Positions 1 to 6,114 of a stretch of DNA of 27,003 nt are shown piece by piece. Every line of letters begins with the position of its first letter. Positions within the stretch are counted from its first letter, which is position 1. Source of the stretch: a virus; the IMG/VR virus record IMGVR_UViG_3300047552_000377, positions 1 through 27,003 of that record, one strand, 5' to 3'. The notes below the pieces were generated by a model. The model saw only the letters and a list, made by a program, of their open reading frames with translations. It made no database searches and was not told the origin of the DNA. A program made the translations under genes and the position numbers.

Positions 1-1
1 G

Positions 2-148
2 GTATATAAACCGGCAGGTGTTAATTCTACTGCCGCAGAATGGTGGACTATCGGCGATAAGGCTCACGGCGAACGGGCGAGGGTGTGGAGTCTGAAGGAT
101 GCCAGACTCATCTGCATGGCGGTCAATAAACACTTGGAGGCAAAATGA
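2..148 (+). CDS. Partial phage protein, C-terminal 48 residues
   Basis: The reading frame is open from the window edge and stops at 146-148, so only the C-terminus is present. It contains two adjacent tryptophans and ends LICMAVNKHLEAK. The stop codon overlaps the next start as ATGA, and a GGAGG ribosome binding site for that next gene lies inside this frame. The same 4-base coupling is used by most genes downstream, which supports this being a real gene of the same operon. I do not recognise the family. Confidence 0.6.
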   Translation, partial: VYKPAGVNSTAAEWWTIGDKAHGERARVWSLKDARLICMAVNKHLEAK

Positions 149-540
149 GCAGGGTTAGAAAGTTTAGGGGATATGACAAGGTTCACGATAGATTTATGTA
201 CTTAACAATGCACCCGACAAGCATTAATTGGTCGTCACCTGAATGGATGGCACAGGCACCTTTAATGAATGGAGAAAGCATTGAGGGGTTTGGATTTGCT
301 ATCGAAGGGTGGCAAGAATCCACCAGCCTCTTCGACCGGTCGGGGGTGGAGATTTATGAGGGGGACATTCTTACAGATGATGGTTTTGGTGGGAGCGTGG
401 ATAAGCCGATTTTACAGGTTATGAGATGGGATAAAACATCGTGGGAGCCGTCTTCACTTTTTTTAAATTGGGATAAATGTATTCTGTCGTGCAAAGTCAT
501 CGGCAACATTCACCAGCATAAGCACCTTTTGGAGGGATAA
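145..540 (+). CDS. YopX family phage protein
   Basis: A 131-residue protein with the hallmarks of the YopX family of phage accessory proteins: an N-terminal FRGYDKVHDRFMY segment, a central ESTSLFDRSGVEIYEGDIL segment (the family's 'G..D..G..IyEGDI' core) and a C-terminal CKVIGNIHQH segment followed by a Leu/Glu-rich end. YopX proteins are common in the small early genes of phages of many hosts and their molecular role is not established. The ATG is preceded by GGAGG at a good distance and overlaps the stop of the upstream gene. Family assignment is by motif recognition only. Confidence 0.88.
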   Translation: MSRVRKFRGYDKVHDRFMYLTMHPTSINWSSPEWMAQAPLMNGESIEGFGFAIEGWQESTSLFDRSGVEIYEGDILTDDGFGGSVDKPILQVMRWDKTSWEPSSLFLNWDKCILSCKVIGNIHQHKHLLEG

Positions 541-939
541 ATGGATAAGCATACGGAATTGCCGTGGGGATTGTTTGCACCAAATAAACCATTTAATGAG
601 TTTGTTCAAGAGTGCATAGATTGTAGTAAAGATCAAATGCATATGGAATCAAGAGTAATATCAAATATGCACGATGAGAAGTCTGAAAATTATAGAGTTC
701 TTGCAATTATCGGTCCAGGGCCAAAAGCACACGAAAACGCCGCATTTATCGTCGAGGCCTGTAACAACCACTACCACCTACTCGCCGAGAACAATCGGCT
801 GGCGGAGGCTTTGGAGCGTGGTATTGAAAGGTTGCGTTATGAGCGTTCTCGTATCAACGCAGAAACACAGGAAGGTAAGGCGATGACATCGACTATTGAC
901 ATTCTTGAAGAAGCACTCCAAAGTAGGGGGAACGCATGA
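541..939 (+). CDS. Hypothetical early phage protein with C-terminal helix
   Basis: A 132-residue protein starting directly after the stop of the YopX-like gene, with a strong GGAGGG site at about 532-537. The middle has ENAAFIVEACNNHYHLLAEN, a pattern seen in many small phage proteins of the type 'NA.fIv.a.N.h..L...n..L..aL', followed by a long charged helix (residues about 80-130) likely to form a coiled coil. The function of such proteins is unknown. The next gene starts inside the stop codon (ATGA). Confidence 0.7.
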   Translation: MDKHTELPWGLFAPNKPFNEFVQECIDCSKDQMHMESRVISNMHDEKSENYRVLAIIGPGPKAHENAAFIVEACNNHYHLLAENNRLAEALERGIERLRYERSRINAETQEGKAMTSTIDILEEALQSRGNA

Positions 940-1079
940 CCCCCAAAAACGTGTGCGGAGAGTGTAGGCATTCCGATAAAGTTGCAGGTATAAGAGCTTT
1001 TGCGTGTAGTAAATTCGATAGGTATGTCGCAGAGTTAGTTGACACCAGCGACTGCAAGGACTTTGAAAGGAAAGAATGA
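936..1079 (+). CDS. Small Cys-rich protein, putative zinc ribbon
   Basis: A 47-residue ORF starting with ATG at 936, overlapping the previous stop by 4 bases, and ending so that its TGA overlaps the next ATG. It has a CGEC pair near residue 7, a single Cys near residue 24 and another near residue 40 (DTSDCKDF), a spacing seen in short phage zinc-binding proteins of the form C-x2-C...C...C. AGTAGGGGG lies about 5 bases before the start. Function unknown; a DNA- or protein-binding zinc knuckle is the plausible reading. Confidence 0.6.
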   Translation: MTPKNVCGECRHSDKVAGIRAFACSKFDRYVAELVDTSDCKDFERKE

Positions 1080-1318
1080 TAGACATTATTATTCAGACAG
1101 GGATTCTACTAACAGGCGTTCCAGCATTATGGCTGCTTAACAACGGGTATAAATGGGGATCGGTGATCGGACTTGTGGGGCAGGTATTCTGGTTCGCTAT
1201 GGCTATACGCAATCATCAATGGGGAGTGCTGTTGCTGTGCTGTTTATACACATACTCATGGGCGTGTGGGGTCAAGCGGTGGATGAAGGACTTTGAAAAA
1301 CAGGAGGATGGGAAATGA
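1076..1318 (+). CDS. Small membrane protein, PnuC-like phage type
   Basis: An 80-residue protein with about three hydrophobic segments (roughly residues 4-22, 28-45 and 49-66) and a charged C-terminus KRWMKDFEKQEDGK. The pattern VIGLVGQVFWFAMAIRNHQW followed by WG resembles the short phage membrane proteins that look like one repeat of the PnuC nicotinamide riboside transporter fold ('G...Q.fW.......qWG.f'). Whether it transports anything is unknown; it is far shorter than a true PnuC. It sits between ATGA overlaps on both sides. Confidence 0.6.
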   Translation: MIDIIIQTGILLTGVPALWLLNNGYKWGSVIGLVGQVFWFAMAIRNHQWGVLLLCCLYTYSWACGVKRWMKDFEKQEDGK

Positions 1319-1581
1319 ATAGCGAGAGGCAGAAGTTGATTGAACAAGTTGGTAGACTTTGTACAGGTAATTCGGATTCCGGAACTACTTATGATGCGGA
1401 AGAAATTGCCGACTTCATCCTAGCCGACCGCCAACGCATACTGGCTCCGCTGGTGGAGATAAAGAATAAATTTGAGCCTGATGCATGGGCGTATTTCGCA
1501 AAAAGCGGGCATAGTGCGGATAAAATGATATCAGCTATCGACGCCACCTTGAGGCTGGCGGGATTAACCGGAAAGGAATGA
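1315..1581 (+). CDS. Hypothetical early phage protein (88 aa)
   Basis: An 88-residue, mostly helical soluble protein with YDAEEIADFILADRQRILAP in its middle. The start overlaps the previous stop as ATGA and a GGAGG site lies at about 1303-1307. Similar short proteins that pair an 'iAd.Ila' segment with a basic helix occur in phage early regions, but I do not know a function. The end is again coupled to the next gene by a 4-base overlap. Confidence 0.6.
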   Translation: MNSERQKLIEQVGRLCTGNSDSGTTYDAEEIADFILADRQRILAPLVEIKNKFEPDAWAYFAKSGHSADKMISAIDATLRLAGLTGKE

Positions 1582-1838
1582 CGATGGACATTAAGCATCA
1601 ACTGGCAGAATCGCTTGAGTATCAAGACAGACTGCACGAAAAGATTGCAACCTTAGAAGCTGAAGTCGATTGTCGGATACTGCTGTCAGAGCATAACAGA
1701 CAGGTTACGGAATTAAACGCCAGCATCGAGGAGCTGGAAGGACGGGTGAAGGCGGCTAGAGAGGCTCTGAGAGGTAACACATGGGGACATTATTCGGTCG
1801 AACGAGCTATTAAAATTTTGGAAGGCGGGGAGAAATGA
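1578..1838 (+). CDS. Coiled-coil early phage protein
   Basis: An 86-residue protein that is almost entirely a heptad-like helix: LEYQDRLHEKIATLEAEVD, then VTELNASIEELEGRVKAARE. The C-terminus HYSVERAIKILEGGEK resembles ends of other small phage coiled-coil proteins. It is coupled on both sides by ATGA overlaps. A second in-frame ATG six bases downstream is an alternative start. Likely an oligomeric accessory protein; no function can be assigned. Confidence 0.6.
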   Translation: MTMDIKHQLAESLEYQDRLHEKIATLEAEVDCRILLSEHNRQVTELNASIEELEGRVKAAREALRGNTWGHYSVERAIKILEGGEK

Positions 1839-2059
1839 GCGCAGACGATCAGAAATATTATAATAAACTTGGAACGTATAACGATTACTGCCAATGCCAA
1901 CGCTGTCCGTGTTGCGGGAAGTTGACCAAGCCACAGCATCCAAATGTTGTTTTCGGAAATTACTGTCCAATATGTTTTACGAATCCATGTATGTGTAGTT
2001 GTAAAAAACAAACGGCTGTTCCCATGCCACATGGCCTAACCTGCGGAGGGACACAATGA
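1835..2059 (+). CDS. Cys-rich putative zinc-binding protein
   Basis: A 74-residue protein with eleven cysteines. CQCQRCPCCGK (about residues 19-29) and CPICFTNPCMCSC (about 44-56) give several C-x2-C and C-x-C pairs consistent with one or two structural zinc sites. A GGCGGGGAG site precedes the ATG and the start overlaps the previous stop. It could be a zinc-ribbon transcription or replication accessory protein, but I recognise no family. The last Cys lies near the C-terminus (LTCGGTQ). Confidence 0.6.
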   Translation: MSADDQKYYNKLGTYNDYCQCQRCPCCGKLTKPQHPNVVFGNYCPICFTNPCMCSCKKQTAVPMPHGLTCGGTQ

Positions 2060-2190
2060 TCTCAGCCTTCCTTTTCGGCATGAAATGCGCTATCGCTCTG
2101 GCCGCGTTTATTTTCACGATCTACACCTTAGTTTTATTAGCACATATCATATGGGGTTGGTTCATGGATTTAATGGAGAAGAATAAATGA
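2056..2190 (+). CDS. Small single-pass membrane protein
   Basis: A 44-residue ORF with one long hydrophobic stretch (about residues 10-36) and a short charged C-terminus DLMEKNK. The ATG overlaps the previous stop as ATGA, GCGGAGGG lies about 6 bases upstream, and the TGA overlaps the next ATG. Coupling on both sides is the main evidence that it is translated. Function unknown; it is a typical phage early inner-membrane mini-protein. Confidence 0.55.
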   Translation: MISAFLFGMKCAIALAAFIFTIYTLVLLAHIIWGWFMDLMEKNK

Positions 2191-2333
2191 AATCAAAATC
2201 AACATGGTCATTATTTAGCCTACGTTCAAAACCAAGGGACTTAGCCAGAGAGATGCGTCGTGAGTCGTCGCCAATACAGGTTAAGAAGCCGCGCAGAGAA
2301 ACACTTGTTGATGGAATAAAAGGGGTGAGATAA
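2187..2333 (+). CDS. Small basic protein
   Basis: A 48-residue strongly basic ORF (many Arg and Lys, for example LAREMRRESS and VKKPRRE) starting in an ATGA overlap and ending in a TAATG overlap with the next gene. GGAGAAGA lies upstream as a ribosome binding site. It has no Cys and no membrane segment. The charge suggests nucleic-acid contact, which is inference only. Confidence 0.5.
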   Translation: MKSKSTWSLFSLRSKPRDLAREMRRESSPIQVKKPRRETLVDGIKGVR

Positions 2334-2581
2334 TGACCCGTAATACTTTACGATTAGAAGTAGACTGCCTAGACTGTGGCGACAGCTTTGTTCATTACCA
2401 GTCTCACCGATCATACTCAAAGAAAGAGTTCTGTGACTACTGTCTTACTAAACGAGCCAAGAAACGTAGACTTGAGCGTGTTAAATCAAACGTGTTAACC
2501 TGTAAACAAACAAAGGAGGGATCGATGGCTGGTAAAGCTAAGAAGGTAGTTAAAGTTGTTGCTAAGAACAAGAAGAAGTAA
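2333..2581 (+). CDS. Zinc-ribbon-like protein with Lys-rich tail
   Basis: An 82-residue protein with CLDC near residues 12-15 and CDYC near 34-37, a C-x2-C...C-x2-C zinc-ribbon arrangement, followed by a basic helix (RAKKRRLERV) and a Lys/Val-rich tail. AGGGGTGAGATA precedes the ATG and the start overlaps the previous TAA. Oddly, the tail begins at an in-frame ATG (2525) that has its own strong AAAGGAGGG site, so the last 18 residues may also be made as a separate peptide. A terminator follows directly. Confidence 0.65.
   Translation: MTRNTLRLEVDCLDCGDSFVHYQSHRSYSKKEFCDYCLTKRAKKRRLERVKSNVLTCKQTKEGSMAGKAKKVVKVVAKNKKK
2525..2581 (+). CDS. Putative nested 18-residue Lys-rich mini-protein
   Basis: In frame within the preceding gene, ATG 2525 is preceded by AAAGGAGGG (2512-2520) four bases away, one of the best Shine-Dalgarno sites in the window. 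It would give MAGKAKKVVKVVAKNKKK, half lysine. The site is unlikely to be chance because a second, free-standing 18-residue Lys-rich mini-gene (6115-6171) occupies the same position at the end of the next transcription unit, also just before a terminator. The role is unknown; DNA or RNA charge neutralisation is a guess. Confidence 0.45.
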   Translation: MAGKAKKVVKVVAKNKKK

Positions 2582-2589
2582 AGCTAATT

Positions 2590-2621
2590 CCCCGGCAGCC
2601 GTATCGCCGGGGATTTTTTTT
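2590..2621 (+). terminator. Rho-independent terminator T1
   Basis: CCCCGGC (2590-2596) and GCCGGGG (2606-2612) form a perfect GC-rich stem with a 9-base loop, extended by one T-A pair, and are followed by A and eight T residues. It lies 9 bases after the last early gene and closes the first operon. Confidence 0.9.
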
Positions 2622-2674
2622 AACGCATTATACTCAGCACTTAATACCCAGCAATTAATTATATCATTTCTCCA

Positions 2675-2703
2675 TTGCATAGCATATTAAACTCAGGTAT
2701 TAT
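2675..2703 (+). promoter_or_regulatory. Possible promoter before the primase gene
   Basis: TTGCAT (2675-2680) and TATTAT (2698-2703) are separated by 17 bases, a sigma70-like layout with a good -10 and a weak -35. It lies in AT-rich DNA downstream of terminator T1 and upstream of the primase gene, where a new promoter is expected. No other evidence. Confidence 0.35.
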
Positions 2704-2730
2704 ACAAACTGCCGTTGGAGCCGGCATACC

Positions 2731-2871
2731 ATGGTGACAGCCATAAAGAAATTTATTTGCCCGGACGGACGCTTTGCGACTGCCGGGATTATCTATGCCC
2801 CCTCTAGCCGTTGCTCCAACAACGGCGATCCGTTGCGCTGTCACGCGACGGGGAGGGGGATTTCTATTTAA
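2731..2871 (+). CDS. Doubtful 46-residue ORF upstream of primase
   Basis: ATG 2731 opens a 46-residue frame with three cysteines (KKFICPDGRF..., then two more Cys) ending at 2871, 22 bases before the primase start. A GGAG lies 10 bases upstream of the ATG. The sequence KKFICPDGRFATAG looks protein-like, but the C-terminus is short and polar and coding support is weak. This region (2582-2893) otherwise holds only the terminator and a possible promoter. Confidence 0.3.
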   Translation: MVTAIKKFICPDGRFATAGIIYAPSSRCSNNGDPLRCHATGRGISI

Positions 2872-2893
2872 TCTCGAGATACGGGGAGAAACT

Positions 2894-5107
2894 ATGGATT
2901 TCAAGGGACTGGCCGCGCATCTGCTGTTATCCGCAACACGAATTTTACCAGACTGGCTACCAGGGGGACACTTAAACGGGAAAGAATACTGCTGTGGGGA
3001 CATATCAGGCGGTTCAGGGGACTCATTCCGGGTTAATACCACAACCGGGATTTGGTGTGAGTTCGCTGGGGATCTTAAAGGAGCCGATCTAATCAGCCTA
3101 TACGCGGCCATCCGAACCATTAAACCCGGCCAAGCATACATCGACCTATGCCGTGAGTACAACTATCAGCCAGCGGTCGAACAAACGCAGTCATTCAAGC
3201 ATTTCAAGCATGGTTATCCCGTATCCGTGTGGCATTATCAAGACGCCACGGGTGCCACGATCATGCACGTTGCCCGCTACAACACACCATCAGGCAAGCA
3301 ATTCTGTCCGTTCTCTTATAATAATGGCGTATTACAGTACAAATCCCTGCCAAATAACCGCCCGTTATACAATCTCCCGGCTATAATCCAGCACCCGGAC
3401 CGGCCTGTTATCATCGTTGAGGGCGAGAAAGCCGCCACAGCACTCCAATCTATCGTCCAGCACAGGTACACCGTCACCACATGGCCGGGCGGATGCCGTG
3501 CACACGATAAAACAGACTTCAAACCACTCCAAGGATACCGCATAATACTCTGGCCTGACGCCGATAACGCCGGCCGCCAAGCCATGAATCACATCGAGAT
3601 CCAGTTATCCAAAACAGCCAAATCAATCAAAACACTGCGCACCAACGACCTCCCCGATGGCTACGACGCCGCTGATTTCGAGGGCGAGTGGCCGGCCATG
3701 CGTGACTTTATTACCGATCGACTACTGGTAAAACTCGATATCGTGCCAGCTACGGCCAGCCAGGCCGCCCCAATCGACCCAGACGCGCCACTTATAACCG
3801 GATCTATGCAATCGGCATGGGAGGATCTTGGAATATCCGTTAATCGTTCTGGAAACGCCATATGCAATATCGACAACGTAACCCGTGTGTTGGAGGGATG
3901 CCTTCATTTTCGTGATAATATCTGGTTTGATACATTCTTGAACAAAATACAATACCGCACCAACGGACGCGTCGAGAGTTGGTCAGATACCCATGACATT
4001 AACACCGCTATCAAGTTGCAGCGTTATTTAGGCTTAACCCAGATCACTGACGGCATGGTTTTTAAAGCCGTATCCGCTTACGCACGTCAACATCCTAAAA
4101 ACTGCGTAACCGATTATCTATCATCCCAGAAATGGAACCGCACCAACCTTATAGACACCTTTTTTATAGACATCTGCGGATCACCAGATAACGAATACAC
4201 ACGAGCCGTTAGCCGTAATTTCATACTATCTCTCGTAGCCCGCGCATTTAAACCGGGCTGCAAAGCTGACTGTATGCCTATCCTTGAGTGTGGCCAAGGG
4301 GTTAAAAAGTCAACCATGCTATCTGTATTGGTCGGCCAATCCCTATTTGCCAACGCCACATCAAACGTACACCACGTTGATTTTTTTCAGTGCTTGCAAG
4401 GCAAATGGCTCGTAGAGTTTGCCGAACTTCACCAATTCTCAAAAGCCGACATCACTAAACTCAAAGACATCATGTCAACCCCAATCGACACATACCGCGT
4501 ATCTTACGGTCGCACCCCAGGCGATTACCCGCGCCAGTCGATTTTTGCCGGCACAACCAATGAAACCACATACCTGTCAGACAACACAGGCGCGCGCCGT
4601 TTCTGGCCAATAGAAGTCAAATCTATCAACATCCAACGCCTCCGCGATACCCGCGATCAACTATTCGCAGAAGCTACTTTTATATACCAATCCGAACATC
4701 CGCAATTCGATGAGGACCGCACTACATCATCATGGTGGATCATGCCAAAAACATCAGCAGAGGAGCAGGAATCACGCAGAATACGCGACCCTTGGGAGGA
4801 TGATATTCACGAATTTATTAAGTACAAAAGTACCGTAACAACTCAGGAAATAATTAAGGATTGTTTGAAGATAGAAACTGCCAGAAAAACACGCTTTGAT
4901 GAGATGAGAATTGGATCAATTTTAAGGCTTTTAAAAATGAAAAGGAAGCGCATTAGGATAGGTGATGAGTTTAAATGGGCATTTGTAAAGGTGGTGGAGC
5001 ATCCATATGAGTTGGAGGAATTGGGGTATCAGTCAGCAGGTAAGCCGTTGGATGATGAGGATGTTCAAAATTTGAACTCAGAAAATGTTGGTGAATTTGA
5101 GGCTTGA
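2894..5107 (+). CDS. Primase-helicase: Toprim plus VapE/VirE-type ATPase
   Basis: I chose ATG 2894 because GGGGAG lies 5 bases upstream and conserved sequence begins there; the frame is open 40 codons further up but that part is low-quality. The 738-residue protein has an N-terminal primase-like region (GIWCEFAGDLKGADLISLY, residues about 52-70), a Toprim-type domain with EGEKAA (about 176) and WPDADNAGR (about 220), then a VapE/VirE-type superfamily 3-like helicase: P-loop region ECGQGVKKST (about 465-474), WLVEFAEL, and TTNETTYLSDNTGARRFWPI (about 553-572). Such proteins prime and unwind DNA at phage and satellite origins. The P-loop departs from the GxxxxGKS/T consensus, with Lys in place of the Gly before the catalytic Lys. 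The origin-like repeat array follows immediately. Confidence 0.88.
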   Translation: MDFKGLAAHLLLSATRILPDWLPGGHLNGKEYCCGDISGGSGDSFRVNTTTGIWCEFAGDLKGADLISLYAAIRTIKPGQAYIDLCREYNYQPAVEQTQSFKHFKHGYPVSVWHYQDATGATIMHVARYNTPSGKQFCPFSYNNGVLQYKSLPNNRPLYNLPAIIQHPDRPVIIVEGEKAATALQSIVQHRYTVTTWPGGCRAHDKTDFKPLQGYRIILWPDADNAGRQAMNHIEIQLSKTAKSIKTLRTNDLPDGYDAADFEGEWPAMRDFITDRLLVKLDIVPATASQAAPIDPDAPLITGSMQSAWEDLGISVNRSGNAICNIDNVTRVLEGCLHFRDNIWFDTFLNKIQYRTNGRVESWSDTHDINTAIKLQRYLGLTQITDGMVFKAVSAYARQHPKNCVTDYLSSQKWNRTNLIDTFFIDICGSPDNEYTRAVSRNFILSLVARAFKPGCKADCMPILECGQGVKKSTMLSVLVGQSLFANATSNVHHVDFFQCLQGKWLVEFAELHQFSKADITKLKDIMSTPIDTYRVSYGRTPGDYPRQSIFAGTTNETTYLSDNTGARRFWPIEVKSINIQRLRDTRDQLFAEATFIYQSEHPQFDEDRTTSSWWIMPKTSAEEQESRRIRDPWEDDIHEFIKYKSTVTTQEIIKDCLKIETARKTRFDEMRIGSILRLLKMKRKRIRIGDEFKWAFVKVVEHPYELEELGYQSAGKPLDDEDVQNLNSENVGEFEA
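5063..5077. repeat. Short palindrome at the end of the primase gene
   Basis: GTTCAAA and TTTGAAC form a perfect 7-base inverted repeat with one central A, just upstream of the 9-mer array. Related ATGTTC(A/G)AAA sequences precede the other two repeat clusters, so it may be part of the same protein-binding region even though it lies in coding sequence. Confidence 0.4.
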
Positions 5108-5117
5108 GGTAGGAACA

Positions 5118-5144
5118 GTAGGAACATTTTTGGTTTGTTCCTAC
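5118..5144 (+). repeat. 9-bp stem hairpin from opposed 9-mers
   Basis: A forward GTAGGAACA (5118-5126) faces an inverted TGTTCCTAC (5136-5144) across a 9-base T-rich loop, giving a perfect 9-bp stem just after the primase stop codon. It could act in RNA as a weak terminator or in DNA as an origin hairpin. There is no T run after it. Confidence 0.5.
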
Positions 5145-5190
5145 CATGCCTACCGTTCCCACTGGTTTCCTAAAGACTCTAATGAGTACA

Positions 5191-5236
5191 TTAAAATGTT
5201 CAAAAGTAAGTAGGAACAGTAGGAACAGTAGGAACA
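5191..5236 (+). repeat. 46-base direct repeat, copy 1
   Basis: This block (AAAATGTT, a 9-base spacer, then three 9-mers) matches 5352-5397 at 42 of 46 positions, 161 bases apart, showing duplication of a larger unit rather than only the 9-mer. Confidence 0.7.
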
Positions 5237-5351
5237 ATAGGAAAGCATCAATATAAGATATTATAAGGGATGTTCCTACCTTGTTCCTACCGATAAAAAC
5301 AGGAAGGACATTGAAAATATGTAATATGATGTTAAACATTGCCCAACTCAC

Positions 5352-5397
5352 ATAAAATGTTCGAAACTAGGTAGGAACAGTAGGAACAGTAGGAACA
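5352..5397 (+). repeat. 46-base direct repeat, copy 2
   Basis: Second copy of the unit at 5191-5236, differing at four positions, all outside the 9-mers. The 9-mers themselves are perfectly kept, consistent with selection on them. Confidence 0.7.
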
Positions 5398-5425
5398 AAT
5401 TAAAAACAAGTTTGTGTTAGTGCAG

Positions 5426-5460
5426 GGGTAAATCAAGGGATAAATCAAGGGATAAGTCGG
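5426..5460 (+). repeat. Three tandem 11-12-base repeats
   Basis: GGGTAAATCAA, GGGATAAATCAA and GGGATAAGTCGG lie head to tail just upstream of the gene at 5482. This is a second, unrelated repeat family in the same non-coding stretch and may be another binding site set or an operator of the downstream gene. Confidence 0.6.
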
Positions 5461-5481
5461 GAGCAAAAAACAGGAGAAAAT

Positions 5482-5748
5482 ATGAAAGAATCTGAGCTTA
5501 TTTTTAATCGGGAAACTCATTATGCAGAGCGGAAACTGTACGCTAAAATTGTGCGCACATATTTGGAGATCGTTGATCCTAATTATGGCATTCATATTCA
5601 GGATGAAATAAAAGATTTGCTTGCCACAGAGGACTCATCAATGTGGACTGATCACAAGGTTGAATCAATGACATCTGTTGTCTATGGTGATTTTCTGATT
5701 ACGACCATTCTGATATCTTACTGGTCAATCCAGAAATTTGATGAATGA
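5482..5748 (+). CDS. Hypothetical phage protein (88 aa)
   Basis: An 88-residue acidic, helical protein starting at an ATG with AGGAG 6 bases upstream. It has no recognisable motif. The middle, DPNYGIHIQDEIKDLLATED, and the C-terminus with several aromatic residues suggest a small globular protein. It lies immediately downstream of the repeat array, so it could be a replication accessory or the protein that binds the array. That is inference from position only. Confidence 0.6.
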   Translation: MKESELIFNRETHYAERKLYAKIVRTYLEIVDPNYGIHIQDEIKDLLATEDSSMWTDHKVESMTSVVYGDFLITTILISYWSIQKFDE

Positions 5749-6082
5749 ATGGTTATTAGATTCCCCGCCAGCTAACTCCTGCCGGCCATGGCTGATTGAT
5801 CGGGCATTTAGGCATAAGCTGATATGGGTAGAGGGTATTAGAGGGCTTAAACTGGCGTTAAACAAGCAAAACAGGGGGGAGATCATGGTTAAGCGGGTAT
5901 CTAGTGTTAGAATTTGTAAGTATTGCAAAAAACAGATCGTTACGTCCCCTGGTCCCGGCCGGCCGAACTCGATTGCCTGTCAGCGCGTCCGGTGCCAAGT
6001 TGCCAGGCATGGCGATAACATCCGGGCGTGTATAATCAAGCGGATTAAGTATGAGAAGTTACAGCATGAGCTGAAAGTTTAA
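5741..6082 (+). CDS. Putative zinc-finger protein with alternative internal start
   Basis: ATG 5741 overlaps the end of the upstream gene by 8 bases and gives a 113-residue protein. An in-frame ATG at 5885 has a far stronger site (GGGGGGAG, 3 bases away) and would give 65 residues starting MVKRVSSV. The C-terminal part has CKYC, then a GPGRPNSIAC segment and a further Cys six residues on (C-x2-C...C-x4-C), resembling small zinc-binding phage proteins with a 'GRP...C' signature. The N-terminal part (CRPWLIDRAFRHKLIWVEG) also looks coding. Both products may be made. DNA binding is plausible but unproven. Confidence 0.55.
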   Translation: MNEWLLDSPPANSCRPWLIDRAFRHKLIWVEGIRGLKLALNKQNRGEIMVKRVSSVRICKYCKKQIVTSPGPGRPNSIACQRVRCQVARHGDNIRACIIKRIKYEKLQHELKV

Positions 6083-6114
6083 CCGGAACACCGGGAGAAG
6101 GGAGAGTGATTATA

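Larger units (their letters stand above)
5109..5397. repeat. GTAGGAACA iteron-like array, candidate origin
   Basis: The exact 9-mer GTAGGAACA occurs eight times on the + strand (5109, 5118; 5210, 5219, 5228; 5371, 5380, 5389) in head-to-tail runs of two, three and three, and three times inverted as TGTTCCTAC (5136, 5271, 5282). A degenerate copy follows at 5237. Each forward cluster is preceded by AAAATGTT (5082, 5193, 5354). AT-rich DNA lies between clusters (about 5248-5270 and 5311-5340). Position directly after a primase-helicase, iteron-like direct and inverted copies and AT-rich spacers suggest a replication origin or initiator-binding region. A regulatory site array is the alternative. 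No protein-coding gene is supported here. Confidence 0.75.

Noticed and set aside
2774-2893. Extension of the primase gene to an upstream start
   Set aside because: The frame is open upstream, but that part has no ribosome binding site and looks low-complexity and non-conserved, whereas ATG 2894 has GGGGAG at the right distance and begins the recognisable protein.
2659-3162. 167-codon minus-strand ORF over the primase start
   Set aside because: It is antisense to the primase start and promoter region, has an Arg/Ser/Pro-rich composition typical of an antisense shadow, and has no recognisable motif.
5109-5397. CRISPR array
   Set aside because: The repeat unit is only 9 bases, copies are head to tail without spacers and occur in both orientations; no cas genes are present.
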